From Cognataquiflexum rubidum (GTDB taxonomy: Bacteria > Bacteroidota > Bacteroidia > Cytophagales > Cyclobacteriaceae), in assembly GCF_022538115.1 (NCBI RefSeq), contig NZ_JAKZAL010000001.1, positions 248,001-312,000 of the forward strand: a DNA stretch of 64,000 nt, read 5' to 3'. A program made the translations under genes and the position numbers. The notes under the pieces are model-generated. The model searched no databases, had not been told where the DNA came from, and was given only the letters and a program-made list of their open reading frames with translations. The first letter of the stretch is position 1, and each line of letters begins with the position of its first letter. Positions 20,100 to 29,451 of this stretch are shown here, piece after piece.

Positions 20100-20594
20100 A
20101 TGTATTCAGTTAGTATCAAGAATTCGGTTTTTGAGGTAGAAAAATCAAAAGAAACGGTAGCTGTAAACGGAAATATCCTTGATTGGGACATTTCTGAAAT
20201 TCGGACCGGACACTACCATGTCCTCCACAACAGCCAATCATTCAACCTGGAATTGGTCAGCCTAGATGCAGAAACCAAAACAGTAAAACTCAAACTCAAC
20301 AACAAACCTTGTGAGATAACGATCAAAGATAAATTTGACCTGTTGTTGGAAAAACTTGGAATGAACAACCTTAAGAGTCAAACTGCCAAGGAAATAAAAG
20401 CCCCCATGCCCGGGCTGATTTTTGATATCAAAGTCAAAGAAGGCGATGAGGTAAAAAAAGGAGATGCAGTACTTATCCTGGAAGCCATGAAAATGGAGAA
20501 CATTTTGAAATCCCCGGGGGACGGAACCGTCAAAGCCATCAAAATAAAAAAAGGACAAAGCGTGGAGAAAAATCAGGTCCTGATCCAATTTTAA
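20100..20594 (+). CDS. Biotin carboxyl carrier protein of an acyl-CoA carboxylase
   Basis: The 164-residue protein ends in a biotinyl domain: APMPGLIFDIKVKEGDEVKKGDAVLILEAMKMEN, with the biotin-accepting lysine at residue 131 in EAMKME. The N-terminal ~80 residues have no recognised domain, as in carrier subunits of propionyl-CoA or methylcrotonyl-CoA carboxylases. No biotin carboxylase or carboxyltransferase lies nearby, so its partners are elsewhere. Substrate (acetyl-, propionyl- or other acyl-CoA) cannot be told from sequence. pyrH follows 103 bases downstream with its own likely promoter. Confidence 0.88.
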   Translation: MYSVSIKNSVFEVEKSKETVAVNGNILDWDISEIRTGHYHVLHNSQSFNLELVSLDAETKTVKLKLNNKPCEITIKDKFDLLLEKLGMNNLKSQTAKEIKAPMPGLIFDIKVKEGDEVKKGDAVLILEAMKMENILKSPGDGTVKAIKIKKGQSVEKNQVLIQF

Positions 20595-20605
20595 GAAGTC
20601 ATGGG

Positions 20606-20636
20606 TTTAGATTTCTAAAGGAAGGCTTTATATTTG
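20606..20636 (+). promoter_or_regulatory. Likely promoter for pyrH-frr
   Basis: TTTA (20606-20609), a 19-base spacer and TATATTTG (20629-20636) fit the Bacteroidetes promoter with one mismatch in the -33 element. It would give a leader of about 55 bases before pyrH. Confidence 0.55.
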
Positions 20637-20697
20637 TCGGATTTATCAATTTACCAACCTGATTGAGTTAGCTCTTTTTCACATTTAAAAACCAACA

Positions 20698-21408
20698 ATG
20701 AAGTACAAAAGGATATTGCTGAAACTAAGCGGCGAGGCGCTGATGGGAGAAAAAAACTACGGAATTGACTCCAAAAGACTTGAACAATATGCCCAAGAAA
20801 TCCGACGTGTCAAAGACCTTGGGGTAGAAATCGCCATCGTCATCGGAGGAGGCAATATTTTTAGGGGCGTGCAGGCAGAAAATGCAGGTATCGACCGCGT
20901 GCAGGGTGATTATATGGGAATGCTTGCTACGTTGATCAATGCCATGGCACTTCAAAGCGCCCTCGAGCAAGGCGGAATGTTTACCCGACTGATGTCAGGG
21001 ATCAAAGTGGAAAGTGTCTGCGAGCCATTTATCAGAAGAAGGGCAATCCGACACCTCGAAAAAGGCAGGATAGTAATTTTCGGAGCAGGCATCGGCAACC
21101 CGTATTTTACTACTGACTCTACTGCAGCTTTGAGAGCAATAGAAATCGAAGCCGATGTGGTATTGAAAGGCACAAGGGTAGACGGGGTATATACCGCAGA
21201 TCCCGAAAAAGACAAAACCGCTACCAAATACAGTACGCTATCCTTTCAGGAAGCCTATGCCAAGAACCTCAATATCATGGACATGACGGCATTTACACTT
21301 TGCCAGGAAAACAACCTGCCCATCATCGTTTTTGATATGAACAAACCCGGCAATCTTGACAAAATAGTCATCGGAGAAGACATCGGGACATTAATCACTT
21401 CAAACTAA
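20698..21408 (+). CDS. pyrH: Uridylate kinase (UMP kinase)
   Basis: PyrH phosphorylates UMP to UDP in pyrimidine nucleotide synthesis. The 236-residue protein is the normal size, with the amino-acid-kinase fold signatures [14 protein letters not shown] at the start, [45 protein letters not shown] and the VDGVYTADP segment. It precedes frr by 13 bases; pyrH-frr is a widely conserved pair linking nucleotide supply and translation. Confidence 0.98.
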   Translation: MKYKRILLKLSGEALMGEKNYGIDSKRLEQYAQEIRRVKDLGVEIAIVIGGGNIFRGVQAENAGIDRVQGDYMGMLATLINAMALQSALEQGGMFTRLMSGIKVESVCEPFIRRRAIRHLEKGRIVIFGAGIGNPYFTTDSTAALRAIEIEADVVLKGTRVDGVYTADPEKDKTATKYSTLSFQEAYAKNLNIMDMTAFTLCQENNLPIIVFDMNKPGNLDKIVIGEDIGTLITSN

Positions 21409-21421
21409 TACGGATTATATT

Positions 21422-21982
21422 ATGGAAGAAATTCAGCTGTACCTGGAAGAAGCCAAAGAACTGATGCAAAAAGCAGTAAACCATACTGCTGCTGAACTTG
21501 TAAAAATCAGGGCTGGAAAAGCCATGCCGAATTTGTTGGACGGGATCATGGTCGCTTATTATGGCGCTCCCACCCCTCTCCAACAAGTAGCTTCAGTAAC
21601 AACTCCTGACGCAAGAACCCTTACCATCAAACCTTGGGAAAGAAACCTGATCAATGAAATCGAAAGATCTATCATCAACTCTGACCTCGGCCTTGCACCA
21701 CAAAACAACGGAGAAATCATCATCCTGACGATACCTCCAATGACCGAGGAAAGAAGGAGAAACCTTGTGAAGCAAGCCAAAAATGAATGTGAATCTGGAA
21801 AAATCTCCATTCGCACCGTGAGGAAAGAAACCAATGAATCCCTTCGCAAACTTCAAAAAGAAGGTGCTTCCGAGGATGAAATCAAAAGGGCCGAAGATAC
21901 AGTCCAAAAATTCACCGATAGTTATTCAACCAAAATAGATGAGCTTCTTGTCAAAAAAGAAGTGGAAATTATGACGGTTTGA
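21422..21982 (+). CDS. frr: Ribosome recycling factor
   Basis: RRF splits the ribosome from mRNA after termination, together with EF-G. The 186-residue product is typical, with VKIRAGKAMPNLLDGI, YYGAPTPLQQVASVTTPDARTL, the IIILTIPPMTEERRRNLVKQAK hinge region and the C-terminal helix. The gene ends 150 bases before a strong terminator and is the second gene of the pyrH-frr unit. Confidence 0.98.
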   Translation: MEEIQLYLEEAKELMQKAVNHTAAELVKIRAGKAMPNLLDGIMVAYYGAPTPLQQVASVTTPDARTLTIKPWERNLINEIERSIINSDLGLAPQNNGEIIILTIPPMTEERRRNLVKQAKNECESGKISIRTVRKETNESLRKLQKEGASEDEIKRAEDTVQKFTDSYSTKIDELLVKKEVEIMTV

Positions 21983-22037
21983 TTATACCAATCTTGCAAA
22001 TACTCTAGTTCTTTTAAAATTAACCAAAATAATTTGA

Positions 22038-22072
22038 GATATTAGTTGATATTGGATATTGATTGATATTGG
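22038..22072 (+). repeat. Left arm of an imperfect inverted repeat pair
   Basis: This A/T-rich arm is built on repeated GATATT units. It matches the reverse complement of 22238-22272 at 27 of 35 positions. The pair flanks the frr terminator within the 314-base frr-PNP gap, which contains no gene. Confidence 0.6.
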
Positions 22073-22129
22073 CTCCTATTCACCTGTTATACTAATTTCT
22101 TTAGGTTGATTTGAAGATTTCAGAATCCA

Positions 22130-22165
22130 AAAAAGGCTTCCATTATACCGTGGGAGCCTTTTTTA
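22130..22165 (+). terminator. Rho-independent terminator after pyrH-frr
   Basis: AGGCTTCCA pairs with TGGGAGCCT (one G-U) around an 8-base loop. It is preceded by an A run and followed by TTTTTT, so it could act in both directions and may also end PNP transcription from the minus strand. Confidence 0.85.
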
Positions 22166-22237
22166 ATTATTACTTTTTGGACAGGAAAGAAATAATATGA
22201 GTTGGTGTCAAAACCTGTTAATGGGTTGGTTTACAAA

Positions 22238-22272
22238 TTAATATCCATTAATATCGAGTATCAATCAATATC
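22238..22272 (-). repeat. Right arm of the inverted repeat pair
   Basis: The reverse complement matches 22038-22072 at 27 of 35 positions, with the same GATATT units in the same phase. It ends 24 bases before the stop codon of the downstream minus-strand PNP gene. Confidence 0.6.
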
Positions 22273-22296
22273 AGATCCTTTTGAAAAAAATTGATC

Positions 22297-23100
22297 TTAC
22301 AAAACAGCTTTCACCAACTCCACCAACTTCTTACCTGCCTGATTGGCTACAGACACCACCTCGGCATGGGTAAATTCTTTGGCAACTTTTGGGATACTTT
22401 CATTGGTTATCACGGATATTCCCAAAACCTTTATGCCCATATGGTTGGCGGCAATGACTTCAGGAACGGTGCTCATTCCTACCGCATCTCCGCCAATAAT
22501 CCTACAATACCTGATCTCGGCTTTGGTTTCCAACTTGGGACCCTGCAGTCCGATATAGGTTCCTGTTTTCAGCTTTATTCCCAATTTCAGGGCTTCAGAT
22601 TTGGTTTTATCTAACCAACTTAGATCAAATGGTTCGCTCATATCCGGAAACCTAGGTCCAAACACCTCCCGATTTTTTCCACGCAATGGGTTATCAGGAA
22701 AAAGGCTGATCATATCTTCAATCAGCATCAAATCCCCTGCCTCAAAGTCCTCATTCAATCCTCCTGCAGCATTGGTGACTATCAATTTTTTTATCCCAAT
22801 CAACTTCATGACCCGCAAAGGAAAAACCACATCGTCCATTTCATAGCCTTCATAATAATGAAAACGTCCATTCATTGCCAACACAGCCACACCTTCCAAT
22901 TTTCCGAAAATCAAATCTCCTCCATGCCCTTCAACAGTGGCAACAGGAAAATGGGGAATCTTTGAATAGGAGATTCTTTTTTCAACTTGGATTTCTCCAA
23001 CCAATCCCCCAAGGCCCGAACCTAGAATGATGGCAGTTTCGGGATATTCCGTTATCTGTGACTTCAAAAAATCAACTGCAGCCTGTTCTTTTGTCAGCAT
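22297..23100 (-). CDS. Purine nucleoside phosphorylase (second copy)
   Basis: The 267-residue enzyme belongs to the trimeric family I PNPs, which split inosine and guanosine (and deoxy forms) with phosphate. Motifs are the phosphate loop GSGLGGL near residue 27, GRFHYYEGYEM, TNAAGGLNEDFEAGDLMLIEDMISL, LQGPKLETKAE and VGMSTVPEVIAANHMGI with the purine-binding ITNESI-type region (VITNESIPK). It lies 22 bases after a paralogue on the same strand, so the two are probably one operon derived by duplication. Which purines each prefers cannot be told by reading alone. Confidence 0.92.
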   Translation of the reverse strand: MLTKEQAAVDFLKSQITEYPETAIILGSGLGGLVGEIQVEKRISYSKIPHFPVATVEGHGGDLIFGKLEGVAVLAMNGRFHYYEGYEMDDVVFPLRVMKLIGIKKLIVTNAAGGLNEDFEAGDLMLIEDMISLFPDNPLRGKNREVFGPRFPDMSEPFDLSWLDKTKSEALKLGIKLKTGTYIGLQGPKLETKAEIRYCRIIGGDAVGMSTVPEVIAANHMGIKVLGISVITNESIPKVAKEFTHAEVVSVANQAGKKLVELVKAVL

Positions 23101-23122
23101 GGAATGCGTCAGAAAATAATGA

Positions 23123-23959
23123 TTAAAGTGATTTTACAATTTCCCTAATGATCAGACTCATTCCAGGTTCGGCTTTGGCAGCACCGGCCAATACTTCGGT
23201 AAGACTGATCTTGCGGACTTTTCCAGGAGAGCAAAGGTCAGTAATCGCAGACATTGCAAATACCGGCAGTTCCATATGTCTTGCCACGATGACTTCGGGG
23301 ATGGTACTCATTCCGATCGCATCACCACCGATTGTCCTGAGGTATTTGTATTCTGCTTTGGTTTCAAGGTTGGGGCCCTGTACAGCAGCATAAACTCCCT
23401 GATGGACTTTCAATCCGTTTGCAGCCGCGATCTCCAGGCCTTTTTGGACCAAAGACAGATCATAAGGCTCAGACATATCCGGAAAGCGTACGCCAAACTC
23501 CTCCAGGTTTTTGCCTCGGAGCGGATTTTCAGGAAAAAGATCAATATGGTCATTGATAATCATCAATTCGCCGATCCCGTACTCAGGATTGAGTCCACCA
23601 GCTGCGTTAGACACAATAAGGTGTTCAATTCCCAGCTTTTTCATCACCCTGACGGGAAAGGTCACTTCCTTCATTGAGTATCCTTCATAATAATGGAATC
23701 TCCCCTGCATGGCTACAACAGATTTTCCTGAAAGCTTTCCAAGAATCAGTTTTCCTTTGTGGCTTTCCACTGTCGAAACAGGAAAGAAAGGAATGGCATC
23801 ATATGGGATTTCTAGTTCAATCTCCATGTTTTGGATCAATTGACCCAGACCGGTACCAAGGATAATGCCTACCTGAGGGGATTTGGGATACAGTTTTTGG
23901 ATATATTCATAAGCAGTCTGTATTTGCTCAGAATAGGATGGTGAAGATGCTTGTGTCAT
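23123..23959 (-). CDS. Purine nucleoside phosphorylase (first copy)
   Basis: This 278-residue family I PNP is paralogous to the next gene. It shares GTGLGQL, GRFHYYEGYSMKEVTFP, SNAAGGLNPEYGIGELMIINDHIDLFPENPLRGKN, VQGPNLETKAEYKYLR and IGMSTIPEVIVARHME. After the last helix it has SAITDLCSPG where the downstream copy has SVITNESIPK, a difference in the base-binding region that could change purine preference. It is the promoter-proximal gene of the pair and works in purine salvage in the cytoplasm. A possible -7 element TACCTTAG lies about 15 bases upstream. Confidence 0.93.
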   Translation of the reverse strand: MTQASSPSYSEQIQTAYEYIQKLYPKSPQVGIILGTGLGQLIQNMEIELEIPYDAIPFFPVSTVESHKGKLILGKLSGKSVVAMQGRFHYYEGYSMKEVTFPVRVMKKLGIEHLIVSNAAGGLNPEYGIGELMIINDHIDLFPENPLRGKNLEEFGVRFPDMSEPYDLSLVQKGLEIAAANGLKVHQGVYAAVQGPNLETKAEYKYLRTIGGDAIGMSTIPEVIVARHMELPVFAMSAITDLCSPGKVRKISLTEVLAGAAKAEPGMSLIIREIVKSL

Positions 23960-24237
23960 GGATTAAAAATTTCCCTAAGGTAGGAATCGGACCTTTAAAA
24001 AACAGCCTATCACTCCCATCCTTTATAATTTACCAATGTTTTTTCTCAGCCCATTAATTACAAGCTTGGATCAAAACCTCCAATTCATTTCTTTAATCTT
24101 ATCCAAAAACCTAGGAAATATCAGTTTTCACCTAACCAAATACGTCTCAAAGAAGGAATCACCTTTTCTTAAATCCTCTAAGTCTTTTAGCCCATAAAAT
24201 TTAAAACGCCTAATAACCTAAGTTGAAAATTTTCCAA
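23960..24237. other. Intergenic stretch without a recognisable gene
   Basis: This gap lies between the PNP operon and the susD terminator. It holds the PNP upstream region (weak TACCTTAG on the minus strand at 23975-23982) and otherwise A/T-rich sequence with no ORF, repeat or RNA I can support. Confidence 0.6.
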
Positions 24238-24267
24238 ACAAAAAAGCCAGACGTACGCCTGGCTTTC
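24238..24267 (-). terminator. Rho-independent terminator after susD
   Basis: AGCCAG and CTGGCT pair around a centre containing the palindrome CGTACG; the minus strand then reads TTTTTTG. It starts 25 bases after the susD stop and ends the susC-susD transcript. Confidence 0.85.
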
Positions 24268-24291
24268 TGTTTCAATTTAATAGGTATGAGA

Positions 24292-25812
24292 TTAATATCC
24301 TGGATTCTGATCTGCATTGGTCAATGCAGAATTATTATCGATTTCAGATAAGGGGAGCGGCATCAGATTATACCTTACGTTCCAATTTGGAATAGGCTCG
24401 CTTGCCAAGAGGTTTTGTCTTCTCCATCTTCTAATGTCCCTATTTCTGATTTGCTCACCGGCCAATTCCACCTGTCTTTCATGTTGGATTGCTCTTAGCA
24501 TTTCCAATTTGCTTCCGGTAGGATATTGTGCAGTTGGATATGGAGGCATGGCTACATCTGGTCTTGCCCGTACTTGGTTGATATATGGAAGGGCTGCTGC
24601 CGGTCCGGAAAGCTCATTCTCGACTTCCGCCATCAGCAAGAGAATGTCAGCATACCTGATAGCTCTAAAGTTGATTCCTGATTGTACGTCTTCCGCACCT
24701 CTCTTGTAGATCATTTGGTATTTTCTCCAGCTGGCGCGAGCAGTATTTCCTTGGACTTTATCGGCAGTCAAGACTGCGGTTCCACCATTAAAGGTATCGC
24801 CGATCTGGAAGAAATTGTAACCGATCCTAGGGTCATCTTTAGCAGCTCCATTCGCAACCCTTTCATAGGCGTTGAATAGTGGCAGACTTGGAATCACGTT
24901 TCTCCAGGCAGTTGGGCCATATTCCTGTCCACGGAAAGTCACTTCGGCGATACCGCCCCCATCACCATTCCATGCACCTGCAGTTCCAAATGCTTCAGAG
25001 AATTGGATTTCCCATACTGACTCAGAATTGTTTTCTCTCTCTTCTTCGAAATTATCCAAATACCTGTCTACCAACCTGTATTGGTTTGACGAAATAATTT
25101 CAAGAAGGAACGGTCTTGCTGCAGCATAATTTCCTCTAAAAATATGTGCCTTGGCAGCAAGTGCCTGTGCAGCCCCTTTGGAAGCCCTTCCCACATCAGT
25201 ACCAGTGTAGGCACTTTTCAGCGGTAAGCTTGCGATTGCGGCAGTCAAATCAGAAAATATGAGTGCGTATACCTCATCTTCTGATGCCCTTGGATTTGCA
25301 TCCGGAGAAGTTGCTGTAGAAGTCATCAATGGTACTCCTCCCCAAAGGGTGACAAGTTCATAATGAGCCAATGCACGTAGAAATCTTGCTTCAGCTATTA
25401 TTCTCTCCCTTAATTCCTCGGTGATTTCTTCGGTTGCTTTATCGGCATTTTCCAATATCAAATTGGCCCTATGAACTATTCTGTACCAACCTCTCCAATT
25501 TGCTTCATTCAGAGGATTTGAAGCATCGAATACATGGTTCAGAACCTGTGCCCTTGCAGCTTCTAGTTGTGGACCTCCTGTGTCACAATCGTCTGACAGC
25601 AAGTCCTGGAAAAAGAAGTATTCCCTGTTGTAAAGGTTGTTTGCCTGCAAACCTGCATAAACCGAGTTCACAGCTGCCACCAACTGCGGACCTGTCCTGT
25701 AAAATGTTTCTACTCCTAACTGATTAGGGTTGGTAGGACTTAACCTATCCTCATCGCAGGAATTGAACCCCAGCAACAATACTAATGATGTAAGAAATAA
25801 TCTCGTTTTCAT
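24292..25812 (-). CDS. SusD/RagB family nutrient-binding outer membrane lipoprotein
   Basis: The 506-residue protein starts with a lipoprotein signal (FLTSLVLLLGFNSCDED, cysteine at about residue 19). It has the SusD pattern: an N-terminal region with FYRTGPQLVAAVNSVYAGL, the TPR-like helical core with ARFLRALAHYELVTLWGGVPL near residue 140, and the C-terminal YADILLLMAEVENELSG and INQVRARPDV segments ending NPGY. SusD proteins form the lid of the SusC transporter and capture oligosaccharides or other large nutrients. It is 28 bases downstream of susC. No glycoside hydrolase or other degradative enzyme lies alongside, so the substrate is unknown. Confidence 0.95.
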   Translation of the reverse strand: MKTRLFLTSLVLLLGFNSCDEDRLSPTNPNQLGVETFYRTGPQLVAAVNSVYAGLQANNLYNREYFFFQDLLSDDCDTGGPQLEAARAQVLNHVFDASNPLNEANWRGWYRIVHRANLILENADKATEEITEELRERIIAEARFLRALAHYELVTLWGGVPLMTSTATSPDANPRASEDEVYALIFSDLTAAIASLPLKSAYTGTDVGRASKGAAQALAAKAHIFRGNYAAARPFLLEIISSNQYRLVDRYLDNFEEERENNSESVWEIQFSEAFGTAGAWNGDGGGIAEVTFRGQEYGPTAWRNVIPSLPLFNAYERVANGAAKDDPRIGYNFFQIGDTFNGGTAVLTADKVQGNTARASWRKYQMIYKRGAEDVQSGINFRAIRYADILLLMAEVENELSGPAAALPYINQVRARPDVAMPPYPTAQYPTGSKLEMLRAIQHERQVELAGEQIRNRDIRRWRRQNLLASEPIPNWNVRYNLMPLPLSEIDNNSALTNADQNPGY

Positions 25813-25840
25813 ATGTTATACTTTTGATATTGAGACATGA

Positions 25841-28800
25841 TTAAAATGTAAACTGGATACCGCCGATAAATGTTCTCGCGGCAGGGAATTGACCATAATC
25901 GATACCTGTTCCCAAGGATGAATTGATTCCTGTTCGTGCTGCTATCTCAGGATCATAGCCACTGTATTTGGTAAAGGTCAAAGGATTTTGGGTGAGGAAG
26001 TAAATCCTAACTTTGCTCACATATCCGTTCGTCAAGGAATTCAATGTAGCAGTAGGAATAGTGTACCCCAATATTATATTTTTCACCCTCATATAAGACC
26101 CATCTTCGACAAATCTCGAACTAGCCCTTGCATTCCTGTTCGGATCCCCGGAAACTGCACGTGGAACAGTGGTATTGGTATTGTTTGGTGTCCATCTGTC
26201 CAACACTACTGTGGATGCATTGAACAACCTTGTCATACCTTCGGTATGGAATCTTAGGTTATTGAAGATTTCATTTCCCTGTACGCCTTGCAAAAACATG
26301 GTAATGTCAAAGTTTTTATAGCTCCCGTTGAAATTCAACCCATAAGTAAAATCGGGAAGGTAATGACCTAGGTTGGTCCTGTCACTTGCATTGATCACCC
26401 CATCATTGTTAATATCTCTGAATTTGATATCACCTGGCCTTGCATTGGGCTGGGCCGTATTGCTCTCACCAGTTTGGAATAGGCCATCAGCTATCCAGCC
26501 ATAGAAGTAAGCGATAGGCTGACCTTCTTCAGTAAAGGTGTACGGGTCTCCATTAAATGCAGGACCAAAAATGGTATTTCCGGATCCCAACGAAACCAAC
26601 TCGTTACTTACAAAACCTAAGTTTCCGTCAATGGAGAATTGAAAGTCCCCTGTATATTTTCTATACCCTAAAGTAAATTCCAAACCGGTATTTTTAACAG
26701 TTCCCACATTGGCAATAGGTGCGCCGTCAAATCCCAATGAAGGAGGAATCGGAACACCAAGTATCATACCTTCGGTGGTATTGTCAAAATACTCGAACGA
26801 AAGATTGAACCTGTCATTGAATAATCCCAAATCCATACCGATGTTTTTCATAATGGTGGATTCCCATCTCAGATCGGTATTGGCCAATGCACTGATGGTA
26901 CTTCCACCTTGGAGACTTCCTGCAAAGTTGTAGAAGTGATTGCTATTTATGGTTCCTTGATACACATAATCTCCGATACGGTCATTCCCTGTCTCACCAT
27001 AACTCGCCCTGATTTTCAGATCACTAATCGCAGTAAGTGATTGCATAAAGGTCTCTTGACTCAACCTCCATCCTGCTGACACAGATGGGAAGGTACCCCA
27101 TTTGTTGTTTGGCCCAAACCTTGATCCTCCATCCTGCCTAATAGAGGCACTGAAAAGGTATTTCTGATCATAATCGTAGTTTATCCTTCCAATATAGGAG
27201 ATCAAAGCGTAATCAGTCTGACTTCCTGAAGTGACCTGATTTTGGACTCCCTGAAGCACCCTCACATCATTAGTCAGGTTATTTTGTCCTGATCCGTTGA
27301 GATTGGTAGACCTGAAAGTCTGCTGTTCGATTACCGCCAATAAATCAAAGCTGTGCTTATTGATGGTTTTTTGATAGGAAAACTGGTTGCTGAACAATGG
27401 AGATACGAAGGTGGATCTGCTTTGGGCAATGGTAGCAAATGGTTGGTTGTTGAAATCACCGGCAAAGAAACGTGGAGTGTATTGGTCATTTTGGCCTATT
27501 CCAATATCAATTCCAGCCAAGAACCTATATTTAAATCCTTCAAAAGGCATCACATCGATATATGCAGTACCCAATATTTTGAAATCCTGCTGTCTGTTTG
27601 TTCTTATTTCGGCGTTCAATACCGGATTTTCAGGATCGGAACCATCAACCCTATCAGGAGCCCTAAATCCACCCAATCTTGAGTCATCTCTAACAGGAAT
27701 GTATGGCACCTGCTTGACGATATGCTCCAACTGGCTTCTACCTCCTGTAAACGGCTCATTGTTCCTGTTGGAGTAAGCAAAAGTCAAGGTCTGTCCAATG
27801 CTGACATATTTGTTCAATTTAAAATCTGTATTGGATCGGAATGATATCCTTTCAAAATCAGTCCCTTTCATGATACCTTCTTGGGAAAAATACCCCATGG
27901 ATACGTTGTAAAGAACACTTTCAGTTCCGCCGGATATGGCGATGTTATGGTCTTGAATAGGAGCAGAACGGAACATCTCCCCTTGCCAGTCGGTTTCGAC
28001 ATTGGCAAGATCGCCAAGATTATCGAATCTTTGTGGTGCAGGCTGATTACCGTTTGCCAATAATTCACGTCCAAAAGCGATGTATTGATCCCTGTTCAAA
28101 AGATCAAGTTGCTTCCATGCCTGTTGGGTACCATAATAGGAATCGAACGTAACTTTGGGTTTTCCGATTACCCCTTTTTTGGTAGTGACCAGGATAACAC
28201 CGTTTGCAGCCCTAGAACCATAAATGGCAGCCGCAGATGCATCTTTCAAGACTTCAATGGATTCGATGTCTGCAGGGTTGATCTGATTCAAACCTCCCGC
28301 CGGTACACCGTCAATGACGTAAAGTGGATCATTGTTACCTACAGTTCCAATTCCCCTGACCCGTACGATAGGATCTGTTCCGGGTGCACCGGCATTGGTT
28401 ACCTGCACGCCGGCAGCACGACCCTGAATAGCAGAAGCAAGATTGGGAACAGGAAGCGACCTGATGGCTTCCGAGCCAACAGAAGAAATCGCACCTGTAA
28501 CCTTGGCGCGCTCCTGAGTACCATATCCGACCACAATGACTTCTGAAAGGTTAGACATGTCAGGTTCCATAGCAACAGACAAAGTGGTTGTATTGCCCAC
28601 CCTAATCTCCTGTTGTTTGAATCCAATAAAGGAAAAAACAAGTACAGACTGTGAAGAAGGCACTTCAATAGAAAAATTACCGTCAATATCTGTGGCGGTA
28701 CCTTGGGTCGTTCCCTTGATAAGGACGTTTACTCCCGGCATTGTTTCTGTTCCATCTACAGACTTTACGGTTCCTTTTACCACAAAAGATTGGGCAAAGG

Positions 28801-28903
28801 CACTACAGGGAAGCAGGAATATCCCCATAACAAGTAATAGGGCCATCAACGAAATTATTTTTCCGCCGGGCCCTGATTTTTTACGGTACATTTTGCTGTT
28901 CAT
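25841..28903 (-). CDS. SusC/RagA family TonB-dependent receptor
   Basis: The 1020-residue outer membrane transporter has a signal peptide (residues about 15-38, ending SAFAQ), an N-terminal carboxypeptidase-like beta domain (VKGTVKSVDGTETMPGVNVLIKGTTQGTATD), the SusC TonB-box-like region VIVVGYGTQERAKVTGAISSV, a plug domain with RVRGIGTVGNNDPLYVIDGVP and GSRAANGVILVTTKKG, and a 22-strand barrel ending FIGGIQFTF. With the SusD protein it imports a large substrate using TonB energy. The gene is preceded by a 1-kb non-coding region carrying LacI-like operators, and a LacI regulator is divergent to it. Confidence 0.96.
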   Translation of the reverse strand: MNSKMYRKKSGPGGKIISLMALLLVMGIFLLPCSAFAQSFVVKGTVKSVDGTETMPGVNVLIKGTTQGTATDIDGNFSIEVPSSQSVLVFSFIGFKQQEIRVGNTTTLSVAMEPDMSNLSEVIVVGYGTQERAKVTGAISSVGSEAIRSLPVPNLASAIQGRAAGVQVTNAGAPGTDPIVRVRGIGTVGNNDPLYVIDGVPAGGLNQINPADIESIEVLKDASAAAIYGSRAANGVILVTTKKGVIGKPKVTFDSYYGTQQAWKQLDLLNRDQYIAFGRELLANGNQPAPQRFDNLGDLANVETDWQGEMFRSAPIQDHNIAISGGTESVLYNVSMGYFSQEGIMKGTDFERISFRSNTDFKLNKYVSIGQTLTFAYSNRNNEPFTGGRSQLEHIVKQVPYIPVRDDSRLGGFRAPDRVDGSDPENPVLNAEIRTNRQQDFKILGTAYIDVMPFEGFKYRFLAGIDIGIGQNDQYTPRFFAGDFNNQPFATIAQSRSTFVSPLFSNQFSYQKTINKHSFDLLAVIEQQTFRSTNLNGSGQNNLTNDVRVLQGVQNQVTSGSQTDYALISYIGRINYDYDQKYLFSASIRQDGGSRFGPNNKWGTFPSVSAGWRLSQETFMQSLTAISDLKIRASYGETGNDRIGDYVYQGTINSNHFYNFAGSLQGGSTISALANTDLRWESTIMKNIGMDLGLFNDRFNLSFEYFDNTTEGMILGVPIPPSLGFDGAPIANVGTVKNTGLEFTLGYRKYTGDFQFSIDGNLGFVSNELVSLGSGNTIFGPAFNGDPYTFTEEGQPIAYFYGWIADGLFQTGESNTAQPNARPGDIKFRDINNDGVINASDRTNLGHYLPDFTYGLNFNGSYKNFDITMFLQGVQGNEIFNNLRFHTEGMTRLFNASTVVLDRWTPNNTNTTVPRAVSGDPNRNARASSRFVEDGSYMRVKNIILGYTIPTATLNSLTNGYVSKVRIYFLTQNPLTFTKYSGYDPEIAARTGINSSLGTGIDYGQFPAARTFIGGIQFTF

Positions 28904-29437
28904 AGGTTATTTGGTTTATGTAAGAATTTGGTTTTAATCAATAATCAAGAAAAATTATTAAAAAGAATCGGTCATAGTTCCTAATGAATATCTATCTAAT
29001 AGGTATTCTAAATTTGCCATTTAAATAGATGAATTTTAATAAAACTACAATCCTGCTCTGTCCTGATTGAATAGTTAATAATGCATTCGATAACAAACTG
29101 AACACATTATATTTCACTGTTTCGAAGGCAGAAATGCCGGAGAAAAAAGAGTCTGTTCCGGAAGGCGATTTGACTTCCAATTTCGCATGGTGATCAAAAA
29201 ACTTTGAAAGGAGAAAAAATTGATATAGAAATGCCGATAACCTGAGTGGTGGAAGGGAAAAAAACAGAAGATAAGTCTTGTTGAGATTTCTTGTAGAATT
29301 CCGATCCATGCGTGGTTTTGGGTTTAGTTAATTTTACTCAATATGATAGAAAACTTGCAATAAGTCCTTCATAAACATGCATTTGACCATAAATTGAATG
29401 GTCATAGATTATAAACTTCTAAAAAAATAATTATTTA

Positions 29438-29451
29438 TGCAACCGATTTCA
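29438..29451. promoter_or_regulatory. Putative LacI-family operator (distal copy)
   Basis: TGCAACCGATTTCA is a 14-base pseudo-palindrome centred on CG (TGnAAnCG / CGnTTnCA), the typical LacI/GalR operator form. Thirteen of its bases, CAACCGATTTCAT when extended by one, recur exactly at 29794-29806. Confidence 0.65.

Noticed and set aside
28992-29309. 105-codon minus-strand frame in the susC upstream region
   Set aside because: It is low-complexity, Leu/Phe/Ser-rich with no domain, no promoter or start signal, and lies in an A/T-rich region where such frames arise by chance.
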